Source: Paenibacillus donghaensis (GTDB lineage Bacteria > Bacillota > Bacilli > Paenibacillales > Paenibacillaceae). From it: 64,000 bases of DNA. The position numbers were made by a program, and so were the translations under genes. Below the pieces are notes generated by a model. The model had not been told where the DNA came from and did no database searches. It saw nothing but the letters and a program-made list of their open reading frames with translations. This document shows positions 52,531-61,139 of the stretch, in pieces. The stretch is taken from NCBI RefSeq assembly GCF_002192415.1, contig NZ_CP021780.1, forward strand, positions 5,704,001 to 5,768,000, read 5' to 3'. The first letter of the stretch is position 1; the number at the start of each line of letters is the position of its first letter.

Positions 52531-54081
52531 TTATGGCGTTTTGGAGACGCCTTTTTTCTTGCCGGCCTTGATCTCTGCAGCTTTCTTCATCATCGCCGCG
52601 AATTCCTCTTCCGATACGGTTCCGGCGCTGCCGTCGTCCAGCACAATCGGAATTTCCTGCTTGCCCGAGCGGCCGCCGTTCTTGGAAGTATAGGAACGTG
52701 TGCGGCCTCCGGCCGCTGCAGTGGACGAACCTTCCGCAGCGCCTTTGCCCTTGACCTTGGACTGGTCGCGGATATACCGGACTGCCTTCTCATACGTGTT
52801 GACCTGCTTCACCAGCATATTGGAGGCAATCGCCTCCACGAAATTTCGGTTCATGCGTTGATCCCCACCGGAAGCCACCATGGTCATCAGATAGTGAATC
52901 AGCACATTGATGACTTCGCCGGAGAGCTTGTAATTCAGATCAATCCGTTCGAACATATCCATCAGCTGCCCCGGCACCGCACCCGGGAAGAACGTCTGCA
53001 GCAGCCGTGTATAAGGCTCGTTGCGCAGCATCATATTATATTGATGAATGTCGCATTTGGACAGAAATTGCGGCGGCACCTCAACGTAATATTCCATCTC
53101 GACCGACTGCTCCACCGGAGCGGACGATTCGTCTCCTTCTTCGGCCGAGCCAGAGCGGATGGAGACTACCTTGGCAGCGGCGATTTCACGTTTCTCCTGG
53201 CGCTTCAGATCCTGGCGGAAATGCTGGCTCGCCTTATACTGCAGCGTATCCAGGTTCACCTCGCCCTCCGGTGAGAATACCTCATCCTCATCCAGCAGCC
53301 GGCATATGTCCTGGGGACCCAGATCATATTTGTGGGCAACATAATTGATTACACCCATCTGAGTGTGATCAAAACGCAGCTTCTCCACATGTACCCGGTT
53401 CACCGATTCGCGCGGAAAGCGCAGAATAATATCACTATAGCCGATGGCCGGCTCGCCGGACTCGCGCATGCCGGGCTGGCGGACGGTAGCCACTTCAGCC
53501 AGCGCCTGCTCCAGCTCATAATCTATCACATGCGTATTCAGCTGGAATATATCATAGAAGGGCACCGAAATATTCTCTTTGCCAATCGATCTGCGGCTCC
53601 ATTCCTCTGGCTCACGGTTCCAGAACTGCTCACGAAGCGACAATACGGCAAACTTGCCGATCTTATCTCTCAGAAGCAGCGTCAAATGCTGGGTCGCAAA
53701 AAAATCAGCCGGCGACAGCGGAGGCATCAGCTCGTATTCGTACATATAATCATCCGTCTCCGGCATGTAGATCCGGCAGGTCTGCAGCAGCCCCACCGCC
53801 TCCAGCCGGGAGGACTGGTCTATTAAATATTTGCGGCCTTTCTCGTTCGGTTCGACACCAAGCGTCATAAATAATCTGCGCTGCTGTTCCACGCCGGAGT
53901 AGCCGATGGCCTCGGCCGGAACATGCTCAAAAAGCAGCCGGTACAAGCTGATGGCAAAGGCCCCAACCATTGGCTGATACACCGAGCCCAGCATACGTCC
54001 ATCTATCACACTAAGACCGAATTCGCGGGAAACACAGTACCGATGATGTTCGGTGAAATGATGTAAATGACTCATACGCAT
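52531..54081 (-). CDS. dnaB: Replication initiation and membrane attachment protein DnaB
   Basis: The 516-residue protein belongs to the DnaB/DnaD family of Bacillota (not the helicase). It helps open the origin and recruits DnaI-helicase. It shows the N-terminal winged-helix region (SVYQPMVGAFAISLYRLLFE) and a C-terminal DnaD-like YTRLLQTFFPG...YKLSGEVINVLIHYLM. A Gly/Ser/Ala-rich low-complexity stretch precedes a basic end. GGGGTGG precedes the ATG. Confidence 0.94.
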   Translation of the reverse strand: MRMSHLHHFTEHHRYCVSREFGLSVIDGRMLGSVYQPMVGAFAISLYRLLFEHVPAEAIGYSGVEQQRRLFMTLGVEPNEKGRKYLIDQSSRLEAVGLLQTCRIYMPETDDYMYEYELMPPLSPADFFATQHLTLLLRDKIGKFAVLSLREQFWNREPEEWSRRSIGKENISVPFYDIFQLNTHVIDYELEQALAEVATVRQPGMRESGEPAIGYSDIILRFPRESVNRVHVEKLRFDHTQMGVINYVAHKYDLGPQDICRLLDEDEVFSPEGEVNLDTLQYKASQHFRQDLKRQEKREIAAAKVVSIRSGSAEEGDESSAPVEQSVEMEYYVEVPPQFLSKCDIHQYNMMLRNEPYTRLLQTFFPGAVPGQLMDMFERIDLNYKLSGEVINVLIHYLMTMVASGGDQRMNRNFVEAIASNMLVKQVNTYEKAVRYIRDQSKVKGKGAAEGSSTAAAGGRTRSYTSKNGGRSGKQEIPIVLDDGSAGTVSEEEFAAMMKKAAEIKAGKKKGVSKTP

Positions 54082-54386
54082 CTGCGGATACCACCCCTAA
54101 TCTCTATACGAATTCATATAGATTACTATTCTATCACAAATTCAGCTCTCGGAAATGTAAAAAAAAGACCAATTCCGACATCGATCCCTCCCAAACCCTC
54201 CCTTCCAAGGGAGGGCCCCAAAGGGTTGCACCCTCTGGACACCCGCAAGTTTGGCGAATGAGTCTGGCGGTACAGTGTTTAGGAGGCTGGGAGGGTGGAT
54301 CGCTTATCCCTGCGGGACCGCTTGGACGCCGCATGGGCTTGGCCTGCTATCCCTGACGGGATGCATGCCTGTGGCTAAGGTCAAAA

Positions 54387-54671
54387 GCGGGCTGTTCCTT
54401 CGGAATGCGCAAGATCTTAAGGGCACAAGCGGGCTGTTCCTTCGGAATTCGCAAGACCTTAAGCGCAAAGGCGGGCTGTTCCTTCGGAATGCGCAAGACC
54501 TTAAGCGCAAAGGCGGGCTGTTCCTTCGGAATGCGCAAGACCTTAAGCGCAAAGGCGGGCTGTTCCTTCGGAATGCGCAAGACCTTAAGCGTAAAGGCGG
54601 GCTGTTCCTTCGGAATTCGCAAGACCTTAAGCCCAAAGGCGGGCTGTTCCTTCGGAATTCGCAAGACCTTA
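54387..54671. repeat. 42-nt tandem repeat array, seven copies
   Basis: Copies start at 54387, 54429, 54471, 54513, 54555, 54597 and 54639 (last one partial). Each carries the hairpin-forming GTTCCTTCGGAAT and CTTAAG. All frames stay open because 42 is a multiple of three (14-residue block KGGLFLRNAQDLKR), without ribosome sites. The rest of 54082-54386 is GC-rich with an inverted CCCTCCCTTCCAAGGGAGGG at about 54196 and no gene. Confidence 0.9.
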
Positions 54672-54680
54672 CCTACAATC

Positions 54681-54709
54681 AAAAAAACGGCCCTCGCTTC
54701 CGGGAGCCG
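54681..54709 (-). terminator. Terminator after the YuiB-like gene
   Basis: A GC-rich stem CGGCTCCC/GAGGGCCG with one mismatch is followed by seven T's on the minus strand. Confidence 0.75.
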
Positions 54710-54730
54710 CCTGCTTATCCTTTGTAGCTG

Positions 54731-55030
54731 TCAGAACATCTTGTAGCCTCCGAGCCGCAGCTTCTGAATCGTCCAGCCGCTCAGCACCGCACCGGCCAGA
54801 CCGGCTGCGCCGGTGACGTAGTCCACAGTTTGAAAGCCTGCCAGATGCTCCCATAGTGACATGGCGTTCCTGTCCCAGATCGAATACACAACCACAGGCA
54901 TCATCACCAGCACGAACAGATAGGCAGGGAGCCAGGTGGTCTTCATCAGCATGTTGAGAATAAATCCGATACCAAACATCATGACAAAGAATAAAACGGT
55001 CAGAATAAATACAGGTATAAACCCCATCAT
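54731..55030 (-). CDS. YuiB-like membrane protein
   Basis: The 99-residue protein has three hydrophobic segments (FIPVFILTVLFFVMMFGIGF; LPAYLFVLVMMPVVVYSIW; a C-terminal Ala/Gly helix), as in Bacillus YuiB. Bacillus yuiB lies next to ndh (yumB) and yumC, and those genes are also nearby here. I start at the ATG with AGAGGGGTG upstream rather than a GTG 12 codons earlier. The role is unknown. Confidence 0.75.
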   Translation of the reverse strand: MMGFIPVFILTVLFFVMMFGIGFILNMLMKTTWLPAYLFVLVMMPVVVYSIWDRNAMSLWEHLAGFQTVDYVTGAAGLAGAVLSGWTIQKLRLGGYKMF

Positions 55031-55168
55031 ATAACCGCTTTCACCCCTCTCTATAAAGAAGCGCACATCAAACCGTGATCTATACTAATTTTACAAGAAA
55101 AAATGTAGCGAAGCAATGAACTTTATGGTTTAGCAGCAACGGATATGCCCCAATAGGCGGCTTGCGGT

Positions 55169-55198
55169 TTGCTCTTCCTTGCCTGCATGCGATACAAT
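55169..55198 (+). promoter_or_regulatory. Sigma-A promoter of hemQ
   Basis: TTGCTC, 18 bp, TACAAT, 36 nt before the start codon. Confidence 0.55.
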
Positions 55199-55234
55199 GC
55201 AAATAAATGAAATGGAATTTAAGGAGTTGGGTAC

Positions 55235-55987
55235 ATGAATGAAGCCGCTTTAACGCTAGAGGGCTGGTATGCGCTGCATGACTTCCGCTCGCTGAACTGG
55301 ACAGCATGGACCGCAGCGGATGATGAGGAACGGGCAGTGGCTCTGGAGGAGCTGCATGCTTTTATGCAGGAATGGGGCATTGTGGAAGAAGCGAAGCAAG
55401 GAAGCTCGGCGGTATATGCCATCGTAGGACAGAAGGCCGATTTCGTAATGATGTTCCTGCGTGAGAGCCTGGTGGATCTGAACCGGCTGGAAACGGATTT
55501 CAACAAGACAGCTTTCGCCCAATACACCACGAAGGCTTATTCCTATGTCAGCGTAGTGGAGCTGAGCAACTATCTTGCCGCCGGAGGCGACGGCGGGGAC
55601 CCTATGCAGAACCCGCATGTGATCTCGCGTCTGAAGCCGATCCTGTCGCAGGCTAAACATATCTGCTTCTATCCGATGAACAAAAAACGCGAGCTCGCCG
55701 ACAACTGGTATATGCTCGATATGGATAAGCGCCGCGAGCTGATGCGCACCCACGGCCTCATTGGCCGAGGGTATGCCGGCAAAGTGAAGCAGATCATCTC
55801 CGGCTCTGTAGGCTTCGACGATTGGGAGTGGGGCGTGACGCTGTTCGCGGAAGATCCGCTGCAGTTCAAGAAGCTGATCTATGAGATGCGTTTCGATGAG
55901 GTCAGCGCGCGTTATGGTGAATTCGGTCCCTTCTACGTCGGCAATTTGCTGACACCGGACTCTTTCGAAGAATTGCTTAAGCTGTAG
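55235..55987 (+). CDS. hemQ: Coproheme decarboxylase HemQ (ChdC)
   Basis: The 250-residue product is the chlorite-dismutase-fold enzyme that makes heme b from coproheme III in Gram-positive bacteria. It has the catalytic Tyr in [10 protein letters not shown] (Y146) with nearby K150, and the proximal heme histidine in [13 protein letters not shown] (H173), one residue offset from the Geobacillus enzyme. A start of [11 protein letters not shown] is typical. It is monocistronic and convergent with the small acidic-tail gene. Confidence 0.95.
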   Translation: MNEAALTLEGWYALHDFRSLNWTAWTAADDEERAVALEELHAFMQEWGIVEEAKQGSSAVYAIVGQKADFVMMFLRESLVDLNRLETDFNKTAFAQYTTKAYSYVSVVELSNYLAAGGDGGDPMQNPHVISRLKPILSQAKHICFYPMNKKRELADNWYMLDMDKRRELMRTHGLIGRGYAGKVKQIISGSVGFDDWEWGVTLFAEDPLQFKKLIYEMRFDEVSARYGEFGPFYVGNLLTPDSFEELLKL

Positions 55988-56014
55988 CAGCATTCACAGA
56001 TCGTGTTCTATAAG

Positions 56015-56055
56015 CAGAAACGGCAGCCTCCCTTAGGGGATGGCTGCCGTTTCTG
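56015..56055 (+). terminator. Terminator after hemQ
   Basis: A perfect 14-bp stem CAGAAACGGCAGCC/GGCTGCCGTTTCTG lies 28 nt after the stop; its T run is only inside the stem. Confidence 0.75.
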
Positions 56056-56134
56056 TGAGAACGTGGTGCAGTACGTAGCGCCGCATGCTTCTTGTGGCGC
56101 GAATCGCATGGTGGACTGCTCTCCATCGTAGGGC

Positions 56135-56340
56135 CGCACCAAATTTACGGGATTTATCCCCTATTTCTGCTCGCATATGCCTCCCCGCGCTGAATTTATG
56201 GGATAAATCCCTTATTTCTGCTCCCATATGGCTCTCCACGCCGAATTTACGGGATTTATCCCTTATTTTCACTCACATATCGCTCGCCGCACCAAATTTA
56301 CGGGATTTATCCCCTATTTTTGCTCGCATGCCGCTCACCG
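56135..56340. repeat. ~53-nt tandem repeat array, four copies
   Basis: Four degenerate copies each contain AATTTACGGGATTTATCCC (or GGGATAAATCCC), a perfect short palindrome, then CTTATTTCTGCTC and a CATATG-like tail. The array lies between convergent hemQ and the 87-residue gene. Confidence 0.85.
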
Positions 56341-56360
56341 CGCTGGCTCACGAACAAATA

Positions 56361-56391
56361 AAGGGCGTGTCCCACACAGGAACACACCCTT
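56361..56391 (-). terminator. Terminator after the ndh operon
   Basis: AAGGGTGTGTTCC pairs with GGGACACGCCCTT (G-T pairs allowed), followed by TATTTGTT on the minus strand. Confidence 0.8.
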
Positions 56392-56417
56392 CGCTGATCA
56401 TATTATAATGTAGTTAA

Positions 56418-56681
56418 CTACTCATCCTCATCCTCATCCTCATCGGCTTGCTCCCGTAGGCTCTCCAGGTATTCCGCCGTTGCCCGGTCCCGGGCGCGGC
56501 CTTTATCCTTCAGCCGTTCAATAGCAGGAAGAATCAGCAGATCAATCTCCTTCTGGACGGTATAGGCCAGATCGTACATGCTCTGATCCTCCAGATAAGA
56601 ACCTACCTCAATCAGGGCGTTATAGCGGTCCAGCTCTTCCCGGGTCAGCAGACCGCGCACCTGTACGCTGCAATGGCGCAT
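56418..56681 (-). CDS. Small conserved-looking protein with acidic tail (unknown)
   Basis: The 87-residue soluble protein has a helical body (LTREELDRYNALIEVGSYL; YTVQKEIDLLILPAIERL) and an Asp/Glu-only tail (DEDEDEDE). I do not recognise a family. It begins 1 nt after the ndh stop codon with AAGGAAG upstream, so it is cotranscribed and probably translationally coupled with ndh. A role with the NADH dehydrogenase is possible but unproven. Confidence 0.7.
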   Translation of the reverse strand: MRHCSVQVRGLLTREELDRYNALIEVGSYLEDQSMYDLAYTVQKEIDLLILPAIERLKDKGRARDRATAEYLESLREQADEDEDEDE

Positions 56682-56682
56682 C

Positions 56683-57876
56683 CTAGAGGAATCTTCCTTT
56701 TTTGAGTACCAGCGGAATACCGCCGATGATGAACAGGTAGCGCATATCGACTACCTTCTTCAGTTGGGCGGCTTTCCAGCCCTTGTATGTCTTCTCGCCC
56801 ACTACGGCAATGCCCTGACCCTTGCCAAGCGAAGCTACTGTCCCCTTGTTGCTGAAAGCGAACTTCTTCGGCTGCTGGCCGCGGATCGAAGCCACCAGGT
56901 TGTGTGCACAGCACTCGCCCTGCTGCATGGCAATTTGCGCGGTAGGCGGATAAGGGCGTCCCTCCGGGTTAATCATCAGCGAACCGTCGCCGATAATGAA
57001 GATATTCTCATGTCCCGGCGCACGCAGATATTCATCTACCTTCACGCGTCCGCGCATGGCTTCGAAGCCGGCAGCTTCAATCAGACGGTTCCCGCGAATC
57101 CCGCCTGTCCATACAATCGTCGAAGCCTTGATCTCTTCACCGGTAGCCAGAATGACACCGTTTGGCAGACATTCCTTAATGGCTACACCGATCTTGAAGG
57201 TCACACCCTTCTTCGTAAGCACGGTCATTGCGTGCTCTACCAGCTCTGGGGCGAAGCCCGGCAGCGCCGTTGGAGCAGCCTCCACGTTATAAATATTCAC
57301 CATACTAGGGTCCACATCATATTCCTTGCATAGTCCTGGGACACGGTCTGCCAGCTCGGCAACAAATTCAATGCCGCTGAAGCCTGCGCCGCCAACCACG
57401 AAATTAATATGCTCCTGGGCATTGTTCTCGTTCTTGTATTTGGCAAATTGATATTCGATATGCTCGCGGATCAGGCGCACAGAGTTGATGCTGCGAATGG
57501 TCAGCGCGTATTTATCCAGTCCGGGAATTCCGAAGGTTTCCGGCTCACCGCCCAGAGCGATCACCAGATAATCGTAGGATAAGGTGCCGTCCTCCAGAAT
57601 GACCTTCTTCTGCTGGGTGCGGATCTCCTGCACCGAGGATTTCACCAGATCAATTTTGAATTCATCAATCAGCTTGGAAATGGACACACGTGTATGCTCA
57701 ATGCTGTCCGTTCCTGCAGCTGGCATATGCAAATGGGTTGTGAAATAGTGATACTCATGGCGGTTCACCAGCGTGACATCCGCTTCATTATAATTCAGTG
57801 CCTTCTGTAAGCGTTGGGCGGTTAAAATACCTCCGTACCCTGCGCCCAGGATTACGATTTTGGGAATACTGCTCAT
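56683..57876 (-). CDS. ndh: Type II NADH dehydrogenase
   Basis: The 397-residue flavoprotein passes electrons from NADH to menaquinone without pumping protons. It has the FAD fold KIVILGAGYGGILTA, the NADH fold FVVGGAGFSGIEFVAE, the FAD-binding NIFIIGDGSLM and the quinone-side TAQIAMQQGE. The C-terminal amphipathic region (MRYLFIIGGIPLVLKKG) fits membrane attachment. It resembles Bacillus YumB. It diverges from yumC. Confidence 0.93.
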   Translation of the reverse strand: MSSIPKIVILGAGYGGILTAQRLQKALNYNEADVTLVNRHEYHYFTTHLHMPAAGTDSIEHTRVSISKLIDEFKIDLVKSSVQEIRTQQKKVILEDGTLSYDYLVIALGGEPETFGIPGLDKYALTIRSINSVRLIREHIEYQFAKYKNENNAQEHINFVVGGAGFSGIEFVAELADRVPGLCKEYDVDPSMVNIYNVEAAPTALPGFAPELVEHAMTVLTKKGVTFKIGVAIKECLPNGVILATGEEIKASTIVWTGGIRGNRLIEAAGFEAMRGRVKVDEYLRAPGHENIFIIGDGSLMINPEGRPYPPTAQIAMQQGECCAHNLVASIRGQQPKKFAFSNKGTVASLGKGQGIAVVGEKTYKGWKAAQLKKVVDMRYLFIIGGIPLVLKKGRFL

Positions 57877-58091
57877 GTTCCGGCTCCTTCCAACAGGTAA
57901 ATCTGTCTATGTGTTATTTTTTGTAAACTTTCCAGTGATTCTTTTGTGAATTTTTACACTTAACTTTAGGAGAAATTCCAACAAACTTAAAGGAATTTCA
58001 AAATAACCATATCCATTGTAAACCTTAGTATCGTATTAATCAAACACAAAAAAACTAACAAATGTCACATATTAACGATCCGTCAAAGGCT

Positions 58092-58120
58092 TTGCAGGGC
58101 GGTCCCACTATGTTTATAAT
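58092..58120 (+). promoter_or_regulatory. Sigma-A promoter of yumC
   Basis: TTGCAG, 17 bp, TATAAT, 59 nt before the chosen GTG. It lies inside the longer frame from 58062 and so argues against that start. Confidence 0.6.
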
Positions 58121-58178
58121 GAATGAAGAACCACAAGTATGGCAAATTGAAACTATCAACCTGGAGGTGCAATATCGC

Positions 58179-59180
58179 GTGACATTAGAGCAACCCGGCG
58201 TTCCTATGAGCGACCTGTTAATCATAGGCGGTGGTCCGGCCGGCATGTTCGCTGCATTCTACGGCGGCATGCGTCAGGCATCGGTAACCCTTATTGAAAG
58301 TATGCCCCAACTGGGCGGACAACTTGCCGCTCTTTATCCCGAAAAATATATTTATGACGTTGCGGGATTCCCTAAAATAACCGCACAGGAGCTGGTTGAG
58401 AACCTCTCCCGCCAAATGGAGCTGTTCCAATCCGATATCCGGCTTGAAGAAAAGGTTGTTTCTGTACAGAAGCAGGATGAACGCCATTTTCTTGTAACTA
58501 CCGATAAGGCAGAATATCATGCCAAGGCGGTAATCATAACAGCAGGCGTAGGGGCGTTTGAACCCCGCCGTCTGGAGCTGCCCGAAGCCAAGCGCTTCGA
58601 GAAAGCCAATCTGCAGTATTTCGTAAATGATCTTAATGCTTATAAAGATAAAAAAGTTCTCATCAGCGGCGGCGGTGATTCCGCAGTGGACTGGGCACTG
58701 ATGCTGGAGCCGATTGCCGAGCAGGTCACCCTGATCCACCGTCGCGATAAGTTCCGCGCCCATGAGCACAGCGTGGAGACGCTGATGGCTTCCAAGGTGA
58801 ACGTCATCACTCCAACCGAAATTACCGAGCTGCACGGCGAGGAATTCATCACCAAGGTCACCTTATCCCATATCAAAACCAAGGAAACCCAGGAGATCGA
58901 AGTGGACAGTGTAATTATCAATTTCGGGTTCGTCTCTTCCCTCGGCCCGATTGCGGAATGGGGCATTAACATCGACAGCAATTCCATTGTGGTGGATTCC
59001 CGGATGGAGACCAACATTCCAGGTATCTTCGCTGCCGGTGACATTACTACTTACCCCGGCAAGCTGAAACTGATTGCCGTAGGTTTCGGCGAGGCGCCAA
59101 CCGCGGTCAATAACGCCAAGGTATATCTGGACCCGGATGCCAAGCTCTCTCCGGGACACAGCAGCAATATGAAGCTATAG
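58179..59180 (+). CDS. yumC: Ferredoxin/flavodoxin-NADP+ reductase, YumC type
   Basis: The 333-residue thioredoxin-reductase-like FNR has two nucleotide folds ([18 protein letters not shown] and [17 protein letters not shown]), lacks the redox CxxC, and ends with [14 protein letters not shown] and the extra C-terminal segment of YumC. It reduces ferredoxin with NADPH. A GTG start with GGAGG upstream gives the usual family length (about 330). The frame from 58062 would add 39 residues. Confidence 0.92.
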   Translation: MTLEQPGVPMSDLLIIGGGPAGMFAAFYGGMRQASVTLIESMPQLGGQLAALYPEKYIYDVAGFPKITAQELVENLSRQMELFQSDIRLEEKVVSVQKQDERHFLVTTDKAEYHAKAVIITAGVGAFEPRRLELPEAKRFEKANLQYFVNDLNAYKDKKVLISGGGDSAVDWALMLEPIAEQVTLIHRRDKFRAHEHSVETLMASKVNVITPTEITELHGEEFITKVTLSHIKTKETQEIEVDSVIINFGFVSSLGPIAEWGINIDSNSIVVDSRMETNIPGIFAAGDITTYPGKLKLIAVGFGEAPTAVNNAKVYLDPDAKLSPGHSSNMKL

Positions 59181-59181
59181 T

Positions 59182-59290
59182 CCAAGTAGAAACGACTTCG
59201 CCGTCCTCTGCAAGAGGCGGCATTCGTTTCTGCAGGAAATAGAAGGATAAAGGTTCAGGTGAAACTTATACTTTCTAATATTCTAAATAA
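59182..59290 (+). repeat. Dispersed palindromic repeat, copy 1
   Basis: CAAGTAGAAACGACTTCGCCG pairs in part with GGCATTCGTTTCTG, and AGAAATAG-like AGGAAATAGAAGGAT follows. A related copy is at 60704-60846. It starts 2 nt after the yumC stop, so it forms the mRNA 3' end. Confidence 0.7.
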
Positions 59291-59293
59291 GAA

Positions 59294-59342
59294 GGGTATC
59301 CTTAATCAGGCTGATGCACTTTCGTCGCCTGTCAGGATACCC
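59294..59342. terminator. Hairpin terminator downstream of yumC
   Basis: GGGTATCCT/AGGATACCC with an inner CAGGC/GCCTG stem; TATTGTTT follows on the plus strand. It may also serve sda from the other side. Confidence 0.7.
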
Positions 59343-59401
59343 TATTGTTTGATATCTGCGGTTATGTGATATGTCGCCGCTGCTATGCTAGACTTCGAGC
59401 G

Positions 59402-59545
59402 CTAATGAAGAACCGCATGTACTGGAGAGTGTAAGTTCCGTTTGCGAATTTCAACGAGTAATAGAGCGATGAAATCATGCTCCAGTTGCAGCTCTATTGC
59501 TCTATGGTAAGAGTCAAGCAGCATCTCATCAGACAATTCAACCAT
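59402..59545 (-). CDS. sda: Sporulation histidine kinase inhibitor Sda
   Basis: The 47-residue product reads MVELSDEMLLDSYHRAIELQ, then LEHDFIALLLVEIRKRNL. It matches the helical-hairpin Sda pattern LSDELL..SY..A..L....DFI.LL..EI.RR. Sda binds sporulation kinases and blocks phosphorelay when replication starts or DNA is damaged. AGGTAGGTG precedes the ATG. Its upstream region has a promoter and five DnaA-box-like sites, matching the known control of sda by DnaA in Bacillus subtilis. Confidence 0.92.
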   Translation of the reverse strand: MVELSDEMLLDSYHRAIELQLEHDFIALLLVEIRKRNLHSPVHAVLH

Positions 59546-59583
59546 AACGTTCACCTACCTTTCCTTTATTTGGATCTGAATCT

Positions 59584-59612
59584 ACTATATCAAACTATCA
59601 TTCATCGAACAA
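59584..59612 (-). promoter_or_regulatory. Sigma-A promoter of sda
   Basis: On the minus strand TTGTTC (59607-59612), 17 bp, TATAGT (59584-59589), about 40 nt before the start codon. Confidence 0.6.
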
Positions 59613-59621
59613 GCGTTCGCT

Positions 59622-59743
59622 TTATCCACAACTACATGTGGAGATCCTGTGTATAAAATGTGCGTAAGGGTTAGAAAGACTGTAACAGCACAGTGGACTA
59701 TGGGGATAATAGTTATACACAGGAGGTTTCCACCTTATTCACA
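59622..59743. promoter_or_regulatory. DnaA-box cluster upstream of sda
   Basis: Four sites fit TTATNCACA: TTATCCACA (59622-59630, +), TTATACACA (59648-59656, -), TTATACACA (59713-59721, +) and TTATTCACA (59735-59743, +). A fifth, TTATCCCCA (59701-59709, -), has one mismatch. The first box starts 10 bp upstream of the -35. From 59744 to 59861 is AT-rich with no gene. Confidence 0.8.
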
Positions 59744-59861
59744 GCCATAAAATTTCCATATTCGCCATATTTACCAGTGATTATTTACCACTATATGGAC
59801 AAGACTAAAAGCAATTTTATCTTAAAGCTCCTCTATCGTCAATTCTTAAAATAGTGTCTAG

Positions 59862-60524
59862 TTATTGGGGTCTTGTATTCACTTCCAGAATCCATATCTT
59901 GCCATTCACATCTACAGCGTAATCAAACCCCAGCTCGCCGATTCCCGGAAAATGGCGCTCCATCAGCTCAATACATATCCGTGTCAAGCGGCGCATCTCC
60001 GCCCGTTTGGCTGCAGTTCTGATTCGGGGCAGCGATCTGCGAAGTCCCTGACCACAGGTCAGCATCGTGCCACCTTTGCATAGATTGGTCACAAATAGCC
60101 CCGGGCGGGCCAACCGTCCCACCATCGAACGGAATTCCCAATGCTCGCCATTCTTGACTACCTTCACCCGATAATCAATCGGTCGCCCTTCGATCCGGGC
60201 CAGTGAGATGCCCTGCTGCATCAAATATCGTCTTCTGACCTTCACACGTTCCAGCGCACGCTGCATGGAGCCGAAATCCCGGCAGACCCGGGTGCGGTCC
60301 ATATTCGTGAAGCCATATCCCCTCGAATCGCGGAATACCTTGATTACACCGTATCCTCCACCGCCAACAACAGGTTTTATCACCACATTGCCGTATCTTC
60401 CGAGCATCCCCAGCAGACCGGCAGCACTGTATTCCCTCGTTCTCGGAATATAACCGGCAACCCGCGCATCAGTCAGCAGCGCCTGAGTCTTCAGCCACTT
60501 GCTGGCCAGTTGTCTTCCCGCCAT
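59862..60524 (-). CDS. YheC/YheD family ATP-grasp protein
   Basis: The 220-residue product has the ATP-grasp features of YheC/YheD spore-coat-associated proteins: VVIKPVVGGGGYGVI, YLMQQGI, RPIDYRVKVVKNG and GFDYAVDVNGKIWILEVNTRP. It stops right after NTRPQ, so it lacks the longer N- and C-terminal parts of Bacillus YheC/D; short single-domain forms are plausible in Paenibacillus. GGAGG sits only 3 nt before the ATG, so the start is not certain. The substrate is unknown. Confidence 0.85.
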   Translation of the reverse strand: MAGRQLASKWLKTQALLTDARVAGYIPRTREYSAAGLLGMLGRYGNVVIKPVVGGGGYGVIKVFRDSRGYGFTNMDRTRVCRDFGSMQRALERVKVRRRYLMQQGISLARIEGRPIDYRVKVVKNGEHWEFRSMVGRLARPGLFVTNLCKGGTMLTCGQGLRRSLPRIRTAAKRAEMRRLTRICIELMERHFPGIGELGFDYAVDVNGKIWILEVNTRPQ

Positions 60525-60703
60525 CGTCCTCCCTCTCCCTTCGTTAATCCCAGCCTACCGTATAGATTACTCAGCAAAGGTCTCGCCCTCTTGTATGATT
60601 GTCCGTGTAAAACGTGTTCACAGCAAAAAAGGGCTTACGCTATCGCCCGCGCAGCCCGCCTCTGCTGGAATGTAATTCAAATCCATTGTATTATAGATGC
60701 AAT

Positions 60704-60846
60704 CAAGCAGAAACGGCTTCGCCGCCCTCTGTAAAGCGTATGCTTCCGAAGTAGCGATACTACGTATCGCTTTCAGGTATCCGTTTCTGCGAGAAATAGA
60801 AGGATCATTTATAGCGTGGAACATATACATTCTTATCTTTTAAGAA
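60704..60846 (+). repeat. Dispersed palindromic repeat, copy 2
   Basis: CAAGCAGAAACGGCTTCGCCG opens the copy and CCGTTTCTGCGAGAAATAG closes the stem, as at 59182-59290. The loop here is longer and holds its own palindrome, AGCGATACTACGTATCGCT. It lies upstream of the 69-residue membrane protein gene. The stretch 60525-60703 has no gene. Confidence 0.7.
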
Positions 60847-60886
60847 TACTGCATTCTAAGTTTATTAGCCTAGAGGAGGGCTCCAT

Positions 60887-61096
60887 ATGGCACAGTTGTT
60901 CGAGATCCTGTATTGGGTGGCTATGGTGGGAATGTCTGTTGTGCTTGCCGGAATTGCCGTACTGGTCTGTGCGCTTGGCTTCAGATTCATCAGAGACCGC
61001 CGCCCTGTCCTGGGTGCGGGCTGTGTCGCTTTTTCGCTTGGAGCCGCTGCGCTGGTTGTGTTTATGATTAACTACAAATTTATACTGGCCGCTTAA
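60887..61096 (+). CDS. Small membrane protein, two helices (unknown)
   Basis: The 69-residue protein has two hydrophobic helices (VAMVGMSVVLAGIAVLVCAL and CVAFSLGAAALVVFMINYKF) around a basic RFIRDRRP turn. I do not recognise a family. GAGGAGGG lies 6 nt before the ATG. It precedes the LytTR regulator by 43 nt in the same direction and may be cotranscribed. Confidence 0.7.
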   Translation: MAQLFEILYWVAMVGMSVVLAGIAVLVCALGFRFIRDRRPVLGAGCVAFSLGAAALVVFMINYKFILAA

Positions 61097-61139
61097 GACA
61101 AAGAACCCTAGATTCGCTTAGAAAGGAAGCCCGTTTCCG

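Noticed and set aside
54251..54746. Frames of 110-158 residues on both strands over the 42-nt array
   Set aside because: Open in several frames at once because the unit length is a multiple of three; no start signals.
58062..58178. 39-residue N-terminal extension of yumC
   Set aside because: A TATAAT promoter lies inside it and a GTG with GGAGG gives the family's normal length.
59862..60524. Truncated pseudogene reading of the YheC/D protein
   Set aside because: The ATP-grasp core is complete to its terminal Asn-Thr-Arg-Pro motif and no continuation is found in other frames downstream, so it is treated as a short intact form.
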